DNA of 64,000 nucleotides from an uncultured Dyadobacter sp. GTDB taxonomy: Bacteria > Bacteroidota > Bacteroidia > Cytophagales > Spirosomataceae. Made by a program: the position numbers and the translations under genes. The notes beneath the pieces are model-generated. The model was given only the letters and a program-made list of their open reading frames with translations. It was not told the origin of the DNA and ran no database searches. This document shows positions 34,486 through 43,364 of the stretch, piece by piece. The DNA lies in the NCBI RefSeq assembly GCF_946482605.1, contig NZ_CAMLSE010000002.1, forward strand, positions 248,001 through 312,000, written 5' to 3'. Each line of letters opens with the position of its first letter. The first letter of the stretch is position 1.

Positions 34486-35706
34486 ATGACAGAACCGCTC
34501 ACCGAAACCCACACGCCCGGCTACACGCTCGGCGAAATAACCCGCTATTTTCTCAAACTGGGCACTTTCGGCTTCGGTGGGCCCGTAGCGCTGATAGGCT
34601 ACATGCACCGGGATCTCGTGGAGCAGCGGCAATGGATCAGCGAGGACGAATACCGCGAAGGCCTGGCCCTGGCGCAGCTCGCCCCCGGCCCGCTCGCCGC
34701 ACAGCTCGGCATTTACCTGGGCTATGTGCATTACGGCATCTGGGGTGCCACGCTCACGGGTTTGAGCTTTGTGCTGCCGTCGTTTGTGATGGTGGTGCTG
34801 CTTGGCATCGCCTACCAGCTTTATGGAGGCCTACCCTGGATGCAATCGATTTTTTACGGCGTCGGTTCGGCAGTGATTGGCATTATCGCCATGAGCTGCT
34901 ATAAGCTGACGATCAAATCCGTGAGCAAACTCGAACCCGCCGCCATCCGCGAGCGCTGGCTGCTGTGGCTCTTTTTCCTACTCATGGCCGTAGTAACGGC
35001 CATCACCCAACGTGAGGAAGTGTGGCTGTTTATCCTCCTCGGGCTGGTGCATATGGTCGTGAAAACCCCACCCCGCTGGCTACGCCGCAATGCATTTGCA
35101 CTATCGGCCGTCCTCCTCGCAGCTCCCGCCGCCTGGCCAGCCAGCGACGACAAGCTTCTGCAAATCGCCCTTTTCTTCACGGAAGCCGGCGCGTTCGTAT
35201 TCGGCAGCGGCCTGGCTATTATCCCGTTCCTCCACGCCGGCGTCGTCAACGACCTGCATTGGCTCAACGAGCAGCAATTCCTCGATTCCGTAGCCGTAGC
35301 GATGATCACCCCCGGCCCTGTCGTGATCACGGTAGGCTTCATAGGCTACCTCGTGTCCGGCCTCCCCGGCGCCACCGTAGCTGCATTGGGCGTGTTTTTG
35401 CCGTGCTTCATTTTCACCGTCCTGCCCGCCCCCTACTTCAAGAAAATTTCCAAAAATGAACGCATCAAGGCATTTGTTGACGGCATTACCGCAGCAGTAA
35501 TTGGTGCACTGGTCGGCTCCGTGGTCGTGATCGCGAGCCGGTCCATTGTGGATGTGCCCTCGGCTTTAATCGCCGCGGTTACGGTGCTGGCTCTCGTGTG
35601 CGTAAAGAAGTTGCAGGAGCCTTACGTAATTGCCGTCGCGGCGTTGGTGGGGGTTGTGTTGAAGGGTGGGTTTTGTAGCCGGATTCTCAAACCAAACGAC
35701 CCCTAA
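34486..35706 (+). CDS. chrA: Chromate transporter family protein ChrA
   Basis: 406 aa, of normal length for a two-domain ChrA. Both CHR halves are visible: the first (about 12-185) with LGTFGFGGPVALIGYM and QLAPGPLAAQLG, the second (about 215-395) with TEAGAFVFGSGLAIIPFLH and MITPGPVVITVGFIGYLVSG. It is a membrane protein that exports chromate and possibly related oxyanions. It stands alone on the plus strand, 116 bases after metQ. Its last 47 codons overlap the oppositely oriented FG-GAP gene, and its last residues (after VVLKGG) look like an extension. Confidence 0.93.
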   Translation: MTEPLTETHTPGYTLGEITRYFLKLGTFGFGGPVALIGYMHRDLVEQRQWISEDEYREGLALAQLAPGPLAAQLGIYLGYVHYGIWGATLTGLSFVLPSFVMVVLLGIAYQLYGGLPWMQSIFYGVGSAVIGIIAMSCYKLTIKSVSKLEPAAIRERWLLWLFFLLMAVVTAITQREEVWLFILLGLVHMVVKTPPRWLRRNAFALSAVLLAAPAAWPASDDKLLQIALFFTEAGAFVFGSGLAIIPFLHAGVVNDLHWLNEQQFLDSVAVAMITPGPVVITVGFIGYLVSGLPGATVAALGVFLPCFIFTVLPAPYFKKISKNERIKAFVDGITAAVIGALVGSVVVIASRSIVDVPSALIAAVTVLALVCVKKLQEPYVIAVAALVGVVLKGGFCSRILKPNDP

Positions 35707-36936
35707 CCCACCGAAGCCTCCCGACGAGTTATCATTCTCCTCCGTAGTCACAAAATCCGGATCCCCGTCGCCATCGAAATCGTAACCCGGAACCAGGTCG
35801 TACTTCATTCCCTGCGGACCGCTGATCTCATTGCGCAGCCAGTCAGTCTCGAACGGAGATGTGCGATAGCGGAGGTAGTAAACGCCGGATTTGCCGTCTT
35901 TGGCACCTTCGCTGGATAACACCAGGTCTTTGCGCCCGTCGAGATCTACGTCGGCGATGGTGACTGCCTTGCCGCCGCCTACATTCGCCGGGTAATGGAT
36001 GAGATGCTTCTGCCAGCGGAGGCCGTCATCGGTAAGTTTGCGGTAGAAGTGTATCTGGTCTTCTTTGGTTACAACAATGGCGTCCTGGCGACCGTCACCG
36101 TCCAGGTCGTTAAGGTCCATGAAGAGGAATTGCTGCGTACTGTCGCTGATGATTCGGTTTTGCCAGGGGCCTTCGGCATGGGTGGGGCCCGGATTTTGAA
36201 GCCATTTGATGCCGGTGGGTGCCTCTTTGCGGTCGGAGTAGACGATGTCGGGGAGGCGGTCACCGTTGATGTCGGAGACGATCACGGACATGACCCAGCT
36301 TACTTTCGCGAGCGGGAACCATTGCCAGGCGGCCAGGTCGCGCGGGTTGGCGGGGGCTTTGAGCCAGCCGATGTATGGCTGCGGGAGTTTCGCATTGTCG
36401 CGCTTGCCGGCAACAATGAGGTCGACGCCGTGCTGGCCGTCGATTTGCAAAGGCGTGGCGAACATCCATTGAAAAACGCCGTCGGTAGCGGGTATGATCT
36501 CGGTTTTCCAAAGGGTGGAATCGGTGTAGCTGCGGCCCGGAGCGGGTGCCCAATGGACCTGCACACGTCGCGTCTTGCCTTCGGAGCTGCTCACCAGGTC
36601 GAGCGAGCCGTCGGCATCCAGGTCCACGAGTACGGCGTCCTCGACGTCCGGGGCGACGCCAACCGTGACGTAGGGCCATTTTTCTTTGGATTTGGCTTTG
36701 CCGGGATTAATGTAAATCCGCACGAGGCCGCTCTGCTCCCAGCCTGTGACGATGTCAGCGAGGCCATCGCGGTTCACATCTCCGAACCGCACACCATCGG
36801 CTCCTTTCAGACTATTGTCGATCGCGTGCCGCTTCCAAACTGTCGTATTCTGGGCGTCAGCTGCGGGAATCGACAGGAGCAATAATATTGTTAAAATGGC
36901 CAGCTGTTTCGTTAACAGGCTTGTAAGGATTCGCAT
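35566..36936 (-). CDS. FG-GAP/VCBS repeat protein, secreted
   Basis: 456 aa with a signal peptide (about 1-28, ending ADAQ). At least six calcium-binding-type repeats follow the pattern DxDxDGxxD, for example DVNRDGLADIV, DLDADGSLDLV, DINGDRLPDIV, DLDGDGRQDAIV and DFDGDGDPDFV, which implies a secreted beta-propeller. The natural end is probably near VVWFENP (about 35680). The last 37 residues read the complement of chrA and look like read-through after loss of the original stop. The substrate is unknown. Confidence 0.82.
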   Translation of the reverse strand: MRILTSLLTKQLAILTILLLLSIPAADAQNTTVWKRHAIDNSLKGADGVRFGDVNRDGLADIVTGWEQSGLVRIYINPGKAKSKEKWPYVTVGVAPDVEDAVLVDLDADGSLDLVSSSEGKTRRVQVHWAPAPGRSYTDSTLWKTEIIPATDGVFQWMFATPLQIDGQHGVDLIVAGKRDNAKLPQPYIGWLKAPANPRDLAAWQWFPLAKVSWVMSVIVSDINGDRLPDIVYSDRKEAPTGIKWLQNPGPTHAEGPWQNRIISDSTQQFLFMDLNDLDGDGRQDAIVVTKEDQIHFYRKLTDDGLRWQKHLIHYPANVGGGKAVTIADVDLDGRKDLVLSSEGAKDGKSGVYYLRYRTSPFETDWLRNEISGPQGMKYDLVPGYDFDGDGDPDFVTTEENDNSSGGFGGLGVVWFENPATKPTLQHNPHQRRDGNYVRLLQLLYAHESQHRNRGD

Positions 36937-36983
36937 GGATTTGATGCTGATTTTGATACGGTTTATCTTTTCGTTGCCATCAA

Positions 36984-37278
36984 CTATTTCTCCAACGCAT
37001 TTAAATCAAACGGAATAACGGCGATTCCAGTACGTTTGGGTTCATCAGGATGGCGGGCAGATACGACAATCCACTTACTCTCCGGTGAAAACGATCTTCT
37101 TGCCGTCATGAGAAACAAATGGCATGCCGCAGCGGATCACGGCCGGATCGGTGAGTGTTTCAGACTGCCCGGATTGCAAATCGACCTTTACGATATTGCC
37201 GCCACTTTCATTACCGGGGTACCAGCTCAGGTAAAATGGGTTGCCCGTCAGGTTGCGGATCGTCTTCTAGCCGTCCGT
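36984..37278 (-). pseudogene. C-terminal remnant of a TolB-like beta-propeller protein
   Basis: The minus strand reads KTIRNLTGNPFYLSWYPGN, then GMPFVSHDGKKIVFTGE and a stop. A frameshifted continuation follows (SKWIVVSARHPDEPKRTGI, then PFDLNALEK and stop at 36984). The SHDGKKIVFTG block is typical of PD40/TolB-like propeller blades. There is an in-frame TAG near 37267 and no start. It is a decayed 3' end, and its parent function is unknown. Confidence 0.6.
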
Positions 37279-37290
37279 TTAAACGGACGG
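37271..37290. repeat. Perfect 20-bp palindrome
   Basis: The sequence CCGTCCGTTTAAACGGACGG is its own reverse complement. It lies at the upstream border of the decayed propeller fragment. No T-tract follows on either strand, so a terminator is not obvious. It could be an operator, or a scar of a rearrangement. Confidence 0.75.
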
Positions 37291-37362
37291 TAAAAGATAG
37301 AATTGAGAAAGTTAATATGAAATGCGGGCGAAAAAGTTTCCTCATTTTTTGGACGCAGTGGT

Positions 37363-37482
37363 TTAAAGCAGCTCCGCAGGAAAGCCTTCTGCTTTCAACC
37401 GCTCAAAACCGCCGATGTTGTAGTACGGGTGAAAATCCGGTGTCTGGCGCGTGTCTCTGTAGGGAAAGGTCAGCTTTCTCAT
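37363..37482 (-). CDS. Small ORF (39 aa) or 5' remnant of a decayed gene
   Basis: An ATG at 37482 opens 39 codons rich in aromatic residues (FPYRDTRQTPDFHPYYNIGG) that do not look random. I recognise no family. A TATATTTG word, fitting the Bacteroidota -7 box, lies about 40 bases upstream (37521-37528). It could be the start of the gene whose 3' end survives at 36984-37278, with the middle deleted. Confidence 0.35.
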   Translation of the reverse strand: MRKLTFPYRDTRQTPDFHPYYNIGGFERLKAEGFPAELL

Positions 37483-37520
37483 GACGGTGTTAAACCTACT
37501 ATTTTTATAGAATTAATATA

Positions 37521-37528
37521 CAAATATA
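37521..37528 (-). promoter_or_regulatory. Candidate -7 box TATATTTG
   Basis: The minus-strand word TATATTTG fits TAnnTTTG and lies in an A/T-rich stretch 39 bases above the small ORF at 37482. No clear -33 box was seen. Confidence 0.25.
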
Positions 37529-37566
37529 AACCACTCCCCACTGCGCTGGTGCATTTGCAAAGCAGC

Positions 37567-37617
37567 AAGGCCGGAAATTCCGAAACCGTACCACAGGTTT
37601 CCGAAACTTCCAGCCTT
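37567..37617 (-). terminator. Imperfect hairpin after the SusD gene
   Basis: Two arms of about 21 bases (AAGGCYGGAA... and the near complement) flank a short centre, with a few mismatches. It starts 19 bases beyond the SusD stop at 37636. A clear T-run is lacking, so termination is plausible but not certain. Confidence 0.4.
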
Positions 37618-37635
37618 ATTCCGCTTTACGAAATG

Positions 37636-39093
37636 CTAGTCAAGCAGCAGTTTGTTCGTCACGATCTCCGTGTTAGGCAGCGGAAAGACGTAATTCGTCT
37701 GCGACGGGATCACCTCCGGCGCTACCAGTCCATTACCGGATTTCGCCGGGAACGAAAGCAGGTTACGCACAATGTCGTTTGAACGGAAACCTTCGCCCAG
37801 GAGCTCTATACGGCGTTCCTTGAGAATTGTGGCTACCAGTGCCTGCTGTGTGGCGGTGGATGCTGCGGGGAATTCGTAGCCGGCGTCGGAGCGGGTGCGG
37901 ACGGCTTTCAGCAAGGCCGTTGCGGCAGCAAGGTCGCCGGTGCGGGCTGCTGCTTCGGCGTAGTTGAGCAGCACCTCCGAATAGCGGATAACGGGCAGGT
38001 AGTCCAGGAAGGGCGACGGTTTGGCGTACTTGGTCAGGAACTGTACGCCTGATACTGTGCGCGCAAATGTGCGCCTGAGGTCCGAAGCGCGCCATTCGGT
38101 GTCTCCCCAGATGCCGGTCGGGTTGAGATTATACTCGGAATTGGCATTGATCACGTATGGGAATGACGTCTGGCCTGTCACATTATCCAGCTCGGTCATC
38201 GGTACCGAAAGGATCGATTCGCTGCTGGTGTAATTTGTCGAGAAGATTTCCACAATGCTTTCCAGCTTGTGCTTTACGCCGGTTGAAGCGGAGAATGGCG
38301 GCGTGGCCGGTACGATCTTTTTCGCCTCTTCGATGACTTTGGCATAATTCCCGCTGTTTAAATACACCCTCGTTTTCAATGCGATAGCGGTGTTGCGATG
38401 CGCGCGGGTTGTGTTCAGCAGCGCGCTGGCATGGTTCAATGGCAGGTCGGCCTCAGCTTCGTCCAGGTCTTTGATGATCTGCGCGTACACTTCGGCGACG
38501 GTGCTGCGTTTGAGGTCGTTGTTGGCGGTAGTGGTTTCGGCTTGCAGGCGTAGCGGCAGGCCTTTGGACGCACCTTTGTCCTCGTTGTACGGTCGCGCAT
38601 AGGCGGTTACGAGCGCGTAGTAGCTCAATGCACGCACGAACTTCGCTTCGGCCACATATTGCTTGCCCAGTGCCTCACCGACCACGCTAGGATGTTCGCC
38701 GACGCCTTTGATGAGGATATTCGCGTTATTAATCGTCTCATAACCAGCCGCCCAGAAGCCTGCGATGAAGTTGGAGCTCGCGTTGAGCGTGTGGTTCCAT
38801 GCCTCGAATGCGGTGAATGTGTTGCTGGTGCGGTTGATAAACTCCTCGCCCCGCACTTCGGAATAAGTATAATAGTTACCCCCATAAAAGTTGCCGCCCT
38901 TGGCCGATTTGTAAATCCCGTTCACCAGCCCGAGAATACGCTCCGGCGTATCGAATGCATTGGCGCCGGTGATGGAAGTTTCAGGCACCGGGTTCAGCAG
39001 TTTGTCCGAATCGCAGGATGGCAGCAGCAATGCGAATGCAAGGGAAAAGCCCCAGCCGAGTGTTGTTCGGCCTGTTTTGTTGAATATGTTCAT
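37636..39093 (-). CDS. RagB/SusD-family lipoprotein
   Basis: 485 aa with lipobox LLPSC (Cys27). It shows SusD-type helices (EAKFVRALSYYALVTAYARP) and the C-terminal RYSEVLLNYAEAAARTGDL signature with KERRIELLGEGFRSNDIVR. It ends LPNTEIVTNKLLLD and lacks the QNPGY terminus seen in the other SusD proteins of the window. It follows its SusC by 18 bases. No enzyme gene and no sigma/FecR pair adjoin it, so its ligand cannot be guessed. Confidence 0.94.
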   Translation of the reverse strand: MNIFNKTGRTTLGWGFSLAFALLLPSCDSDKLLNPVPETSITGANAFDTPERILGLVNGIYKSAKGGNFYGGNYYTYSEVRGEEFINRTSNTFTAFEAWNHTLNASSNFIAGFWAAGYETINNANILIKGVGEHPSVVGEALGKQYVAEAKFVRALSYYALVTAYARPYNEDKGASKGLPLRLQAETTTANNDLKRSTVAEVYAQIIKDLDEAEADLPLNHASALLNTTRAHRNTAIALKTRVYLNSGNYAKVIEEAKKIVPATPPFSASTGVKHKLESIVEIFSTNYTSSESILSVPMTELDNVTGQTSFPYVINANSEYNLNPTGIWGDTEWRASDLRRTFARTVSGVQFLTKYAKPSPFLDYLPVIRYSEVLLNYAEAAARTGDLAAATALLKAVRTRSDAGYEFPAASTATQQALVATILKERRIELLGEGFRSNDIVRNLLSFPAKSGNGLVAPEVIPSQTNYVFPLPNTEIVTNKLLLD

Positions 39094-39111
39094 TGGTAAA
39101 ATGCTTTTTAA

Positions 39112-42100
39112 TTAAAAACTTACATTAACCCCCAGCGTGAACGTCCTCGCCTGCCCTACCGAGTTCTTCTCGATGCCAGGCGTGGTGTTGGAGTTGCCGT
39201 TTACCGACGATTCCGGGTCGGTACCATTGTATTTCGTGATCAAAAACAGGTTCGAACCCTGGGCGTAGATGCGCACCGGGCCAATGCCCGAGTTGCCGAA
39301 TACGGATGCCGGTACGCGGTAGCCGAGCGAGAGGTTTTGCAAACGCAGGAAATCGGCCTTTTCGGCATTCGTCGACACGGGGAACGACGAGCCGCTCGAA
39401 AGCTGGTCGTTGTACACCAGGCGCGGAATGTCGGTAACATCGCCAGGCTTCTGCCAACGTTGCAGGATTTCGGTGGAGTTGTTGTAGGCGCGCTGGTCGA
39501 GCAGCGTGGCGCGGGTACCGTTCATGACGTAATTGCCGCCAGAATAGGTCAGGTTAATGGATGCGTCGAACGCGCCATATTTGAAATTATTGGAGATTCC
39601 GCCGTACCACTTCGGTAATGCATCGCCGATGAGGTAGTAATCCGCTCCCGTGATCGCCGATGCCTTGCTGCCGTCGAGGTAAGTCCAGTTGCTTTCGCCC
39701 GGGCCTACTACCTGGCTGTACTGTACTTTTTCACCCTTGGCATTGATGAAAATGCGCCGGCCATTGTCGGGATTGACACCCGCCGTTTTAGCCCCGTACA
39801 AACTACCGACCGAATGCCCGACGCGGGTCACGTTGGTAGTTTCGTAAGCTACGTGCGTCGTACCGATAATGTTGGTATTACCATCGGAAAGCGCGGTTAC
39901 CTTGTTCCGTAATCTGGTAAAATTCAACGATGCATTCCACGAAAATTCTCTCGACCGCACCAGCGTGCCCGAAATGCCCAGTTCGATCCCCCGGTTGTAC
40001 ATCGAGCCCACGTTGCGGAGAATGGAATTGTTTGGAATACCCTTCGAAATGGCCTGGGGGGCACTGAGAATCAGGCCGTCAACATTGTTATCGAAATAGG
40101 TCACGTCCACCTGGAAACGATCATCGAACAGGCCGAGGTCGGCGCCGAAGTTGGTCTGGCGGCTCGTTTCCCAGCCGAGGTCGGAGTTACCCGCCTGCGA
40201 GATCGCCCACGTGGGGGCGCTGCCGTACAAGCCGCCGTTGTATAATTCAAGTGAACCAAATGCATTGCTGATGTTACCGTTCCCAACCCGGCCCCAGCTG
40301 GCCCGCAGTTTCACGGCGTTCAACACGGAGGCGACACCGGAATTTTTGTAAAATTCCTCTTCCGACAATGCCCAGCCTGCCGAGACACCGCCAAAATTGC
40401 CGTACTTTTTATCCAGACCCAATGCAGAGTTGCCATCCCGCCGAAAATTGACCGTCACAAAATACTTCTTGGCCAGATCATAACTCACCCGCGAGAAGTA
40501 CGACAGGTAAGCGCGCTCGTCCAGTTCGTTGCCCGATGTCGTGATGGAACCCCAGTTGCCCTGGTAATTTTCGAAAAACGCGTCGGCGCCCTGTGAGCGG
40601 GAAGCGCCCCAGGCCGAGTTGTTAAACTTCTGCACGTCATACCCCGCCAGTACCGATAATGAATGCTTCCCAAACGTCGGCGTGAAAGTCAATGTATTAG
40701 TCCAGTTCCAGTTATCCCGCAATGCCGACACATTTACCGCATTGCCTTTGGTGGAATAACCGTTGCCCTGCAATGCGCTATCGAAGGTCTTCGTTTCGGT
40801 GCGCAGGCGGTCGATGGCGTAGCTTGTGCGGAATTCGAGGTTTTTCAAGAGCCGCGCGGTTGCGGCGAAACTACCGATAATGCGGTCGTTGGCCGAGGTA
40901 TAATGGTTCTTATCGAGCTGCGCCACGGGGTTGCCCCAGTTGCTCACCACCTGATTCTTGCCCATCCCGATGGTATTCGGGCTCGTGGTACTGATATTGT
41001 ACGAACCGTCAGGGTTATACGCAGGCACGTTGGGCGGCAACGCAGTGGCAAGCCGCGCCAGTCCTACCAGGAAAAAGTTGGAGCCAGGCAGTGAGCCGGC
41101 GTAGGGCGACGCGTTGTTGGTGGTGTTGTAAGAAACACTTCCGTTCAGTTTCAGCCAGCGGTTTATTTCCTGGTCGATGTTAAACCGGGCCGATTTCCGG
41201 TCGAATTCGTTGGCCCGCAGAAAGCCATTCTGCTTGCTGTAATTGGCAGAAAAATAATACTTGGTAGTCTGTGTACCGCCTGATACGCTCAGATTGTGAT
41301 TTTGCGACACGCCTGTCCGATAAATGTAATCGTACCAGCGCGTGTCTACCGGCGTACCGTCGGGATTCAGGTTTTGGAAAAACAATGCGGAAGGCACTTT
41401 GTCATTGTTCTCGTTGCCGCCCAGGATCTTGGCATTCAAAACGGCCTCGTTCTTAATCGCAATGTACTGTTCGGCATTCAGCAGCTCCGGCAGGCGGGTG
41501 ACGGTCGATACGCCGGCCCACGATTCGAGGTTGATCCTCGGCTTGCCCGTTTTACCCCTTTTGGTCGTGATCAAAAGCACGCCCGCCGCCGCACGCGAAC
41601 CGTAAATGGAAGTCGAAGCGGCATCTTTCAGCACGTCGATCGACTCGATATCGGCCGGGTTAATGTCGCCCAGCGGATTATTCGGCACCGCGGTACTCGT
41701 CGACACATTGCCTGTATTAATTGGGATACCATCCACAACCACCAGCGGATAAGAACTCAGCGAAATCGAATTCACACCGCGTATACGGATCACCGGCGGG
41801 TTGTTAAGCACGCCGTTCGGCTGCGCAATGCTCACGCCGGCCGCGCGCCCCTGCAAGGCCTGGTCGAAGCTCTGCACCGGTTGCTCTTTGATGGCCTCGC
41901 CTTTCAGCCGGACAGCTGAACCCGTAAATTCCGCCTTCGATTGCGTGCCGTAACCAACCACCACGACCTCGCTCAGTTGCCGGGTGTCGGCTGCCAGCTC
42001 AATGGAAATGCCTGTCTGTCCACCGATTTCCTTTTCGATGGTCGTGTAGCCGATAAACGAAACCACCAATGTGGCATTCTCCGGCGCGATAAGCTGGTAC

Positions 42101-42357
42101 TTGCCGTCCTGATCGGTAATGGTGCCGTTGGACGAGCCTTTCACAATCACCGACACGCCTGGCAGCCCCTGGCCGGATTCTTTGTCGCGGATCACGCCTG
42201 ATACCGGCTTGTCGGCCTTAGCAAAAGCAGGCGCAGTGTTCCGCGCGGCATAGACTTGCTCCGGGGTGGCGACGCCCAGCAGCAATGCAGCCAGCGCAAT
42301 GCGCGCCGCATTCCCATAGCCATCTTTACGCAAATGGGGGAAGTAAGGTTTTATCAT
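39112..42357 (-). CDS. SusC/RagA TonB-linked receptor without STN domain
   Basis: 1081 aa from the ATG at 42357; the frame is open to 42399, but this start gives a better signal peptide (about 1-37, ending VYAA). A carboxypeptidase-regulatory domain (about 50-125) is followed by a plug with YPLVVVDGIPINTGNVS and SIDVLKDAASTSIYGSRAAAG, and a barrel ending LGVNVSF. The motif SIYGSRAAAG replaces the more usual YGSRGANG. Its SusD partner follows by 18 bases. DUF1684 lies 128 bases upstream on the same strand. Confidence 0.95.
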   Translation of the reverse strand: MIKPYFPHLRKDGYGNAARIALAALLLGVATPEQVYAARNTAPAFAKADKPVSGVIRDKESGQGLPGVSVIVKGSSNGTITDQDGKYQLIAPENATLVVSFIGYTTIEKEIGGQTGISIELAADTRQLSEVVVVGYGTQSKAEFTGSAVRLKGEAIKEQPVQSFDQALQGRAAGVSIAQPNGVLNNPPVIRIRGVNSISLSSYPLVVVDGIPINTGNVSTSTAVPNNPLGDINPADIESIDVLKDAASTSIYGSRAAAGVLLITTKRGKTGKPRINLESWAGVSTVTRLPELLNAEQYIAIKNEAVLNAKILGGNENNDKVPSALFFQNLNPDGTPVDTRWYDYIYRTGVSQNHNLSVSGGTQTTKYYFSANYSKQNGFLRANEFDRKSARFNIDQEINRWLKLNGSVSYNTTNNASPYAGSLPGSNFFLVGLARLATALPPNVPAYNPDGSYNISTTSPNTIGMGKNQVVSNWGNPVAQLDKNHYTSANDRIIGSFAATARLLKNLEFRTSYAIDRLRTETKTFDSALQGNGYSTKGNAVNVSALRDNWNWTNTLTFTPTFGKHSLSVLAGYDVQKFNNSAWGASRSQGADAFFENYQGNWGSITTSGNELDERAYLSYFSRVSYDLAKKYFVTVNFRRDGNSALGLDKKYGNFGGVSAGWALSEEEFYKNSGVASVLNAVKLRASWGRVGNGNISNAFGSLELYNGGLYGSAPTWAISQAGNSDLGWETSRQTNFGADLGLFDDRFQVDVTYFDNNVDGLILSAPQAISKGIPNNSILRNVGSMYNRGIELGISGTLVRSREFSWNASLNFTRLRNKVTALSDGNTNIIGTTHVAYETTNVTRVGHSVGSLYGAKTAGVNPDNGRRIFINAKGEKVQYSQVVGPGESNWTYLDGSKASAITGADYYLIGDALPKWYGGISNNFKYGAFDASINLTYSGGNYVMNGTRATLLDQRAYNNSTEILQRWQKPGDVTDIPRLVYNDQLSSGSSFPVSTNAEKADFLRLQNLSLGYRVPASVFGNSGIGPVRIYAQGSNLFLITKYNGTDPESSVNGNSNTTPGIEKNSVGQARTFTLGVNVSF

Positions 42358-42404
42358 ATCAAAGTGTAGGTTTGTGTAAAAACGGAGTGAAAAGCGCATG
42401 GCCG

Positions 42405-42430
42405 GGCAGCCCTGCGGTTTGCAGGGTGCC
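42405..42430 (-). terminator. Hairpin between DUF1684 and SusC genes
   Basis: GGCA-CCCTGC pairs with GCAGGG-TGCC across a 5-base loop, with one bulged base. It lies about 55 bases after the DUF1684 stop. The T-rich stretch beyond it is weak. It may terminate DUF1684 transcripts or lie in the SusC leader. Confidence 0.3.
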
Positions 42431-42485
42431 GGGAAATCATGCCTCGAAAATCAATTGGAGTGCCGCGTCGGTGCGCGGCGGGAGA

Positions 42486-43364
42486 TCAATGGTCGCCGTA
42501 GCGCTTTTCGCCTGCTATCACAGCCAGCGCCAGCTTGTTTTGCTTCGGCGGCAGCGGACAGGTCGCATAAGGGGAGAATGCGCAAGGCGGGTTAATGGCC
42601 TTGTTGAAATCGAGCCAGGCCGTGCCGTCGGCCTCGACCGACGAGTACAGGAAACGGCCCGAGCCGTAGGTATCGCGCTTGTTGGTCTGGTCGGCGAAAA
42701 TCAGGAAAAGGTTCTCGGGCTTACCTACGGCATCCAGGCTATATTCCTTCCCGGCGATATTGAACACCAGTTTACCCGGAGAAACCTGGTCGTCGGTGCG
42801 GCCGGTAATGTCGGTAATGCTCACCGTGCGGCCTTCGGTAGGCACAAATTGCGCCTTCACCCGCCATTTTTCCTGCACCGGGTAGCGCTCAATGCCCGTG
42901 AAGCCTTTCAGGAATTCGCTTTCCAGGTCGCGCAGGCGGATCGCATACTTTTCACCCCGCTTGATCACAAACCAGCGCAGCGGGCCGTGCTTCAGGGTTA
43001 CCGGCTTGCCTACCGGGGAAATGTCGAGCTCGGTCACCGGCTGATCGCCATTGAAAATCTGCGCGTCGGGTTTCGCTTTGAGGGTAATCTTGTCTTTTTC
43101 CAAAACAATTTCACCCAGGAACGCCCGACTTTTTTCGACGGGAAAAAGAATGTCGTTCTCTTCCGCGCTGCCAAACGTATTGGTGCCTTCTTTGAGCCAG
43201 TACAAGCCCGCGAGGTTCAACCAGCCCGATTCCGCTTTCAGGCTCTCAACACGTTTTTCGTGCCATTGCCTGATCTCGTTTTCGTAAGGACCGTCGCCAA
43301 TTGTAAATGCGGAAAGGAGTAAAACCGACGCCACCGTCAAAGTGTAATAAAGTTGCCTTTTCAT
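42486..43364 (-). CDS. DUF1684 family protein, exported
   Basis: 292 aa with a signal peptide (about 1-24). Family blocks are visible: IRQWHEKRVESLKAESGWLN near the N terminus, GLYWLKEGTNTFGS, and a strongly conserved C-terminal block (NPPCAFSPYATCPLPP, then NKLALAVIAGEKRYG). DUF1684 proteins are widespread in Bacteroidota and of unknown function. It stands between a divergent hydrolase remnant and a SusC gene. A 10-bp inverted repeat lies 28 bases above its start. Confidence 0.9.
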   Translation of the reverse strand: MKRQLYYTLTVASVLLLSAFTIGDGPYENEIRQWHEKRVESLKAESGWLNLAGLYWLKEGTNTFGSAEENDILFPVEKSRAFLGEIVLEKDKITLKAKPDAQIFNGDQPVTELDISPVGKPVTLKHGPLRWFVIKRGEKYAIRLRDLESEFLKGFTGIERYPVQEKWRVKAQFVPTEGRTVSITDITGRTDDQVSPGKLVFNIAGKEYSLDAVGKPENLFLIFADQTNKRDTYGSGRFLYSSVEADGTAWLDFNKAINPPCAFSPYATCPLPPKQNKLALAVIAGEKRYGDH

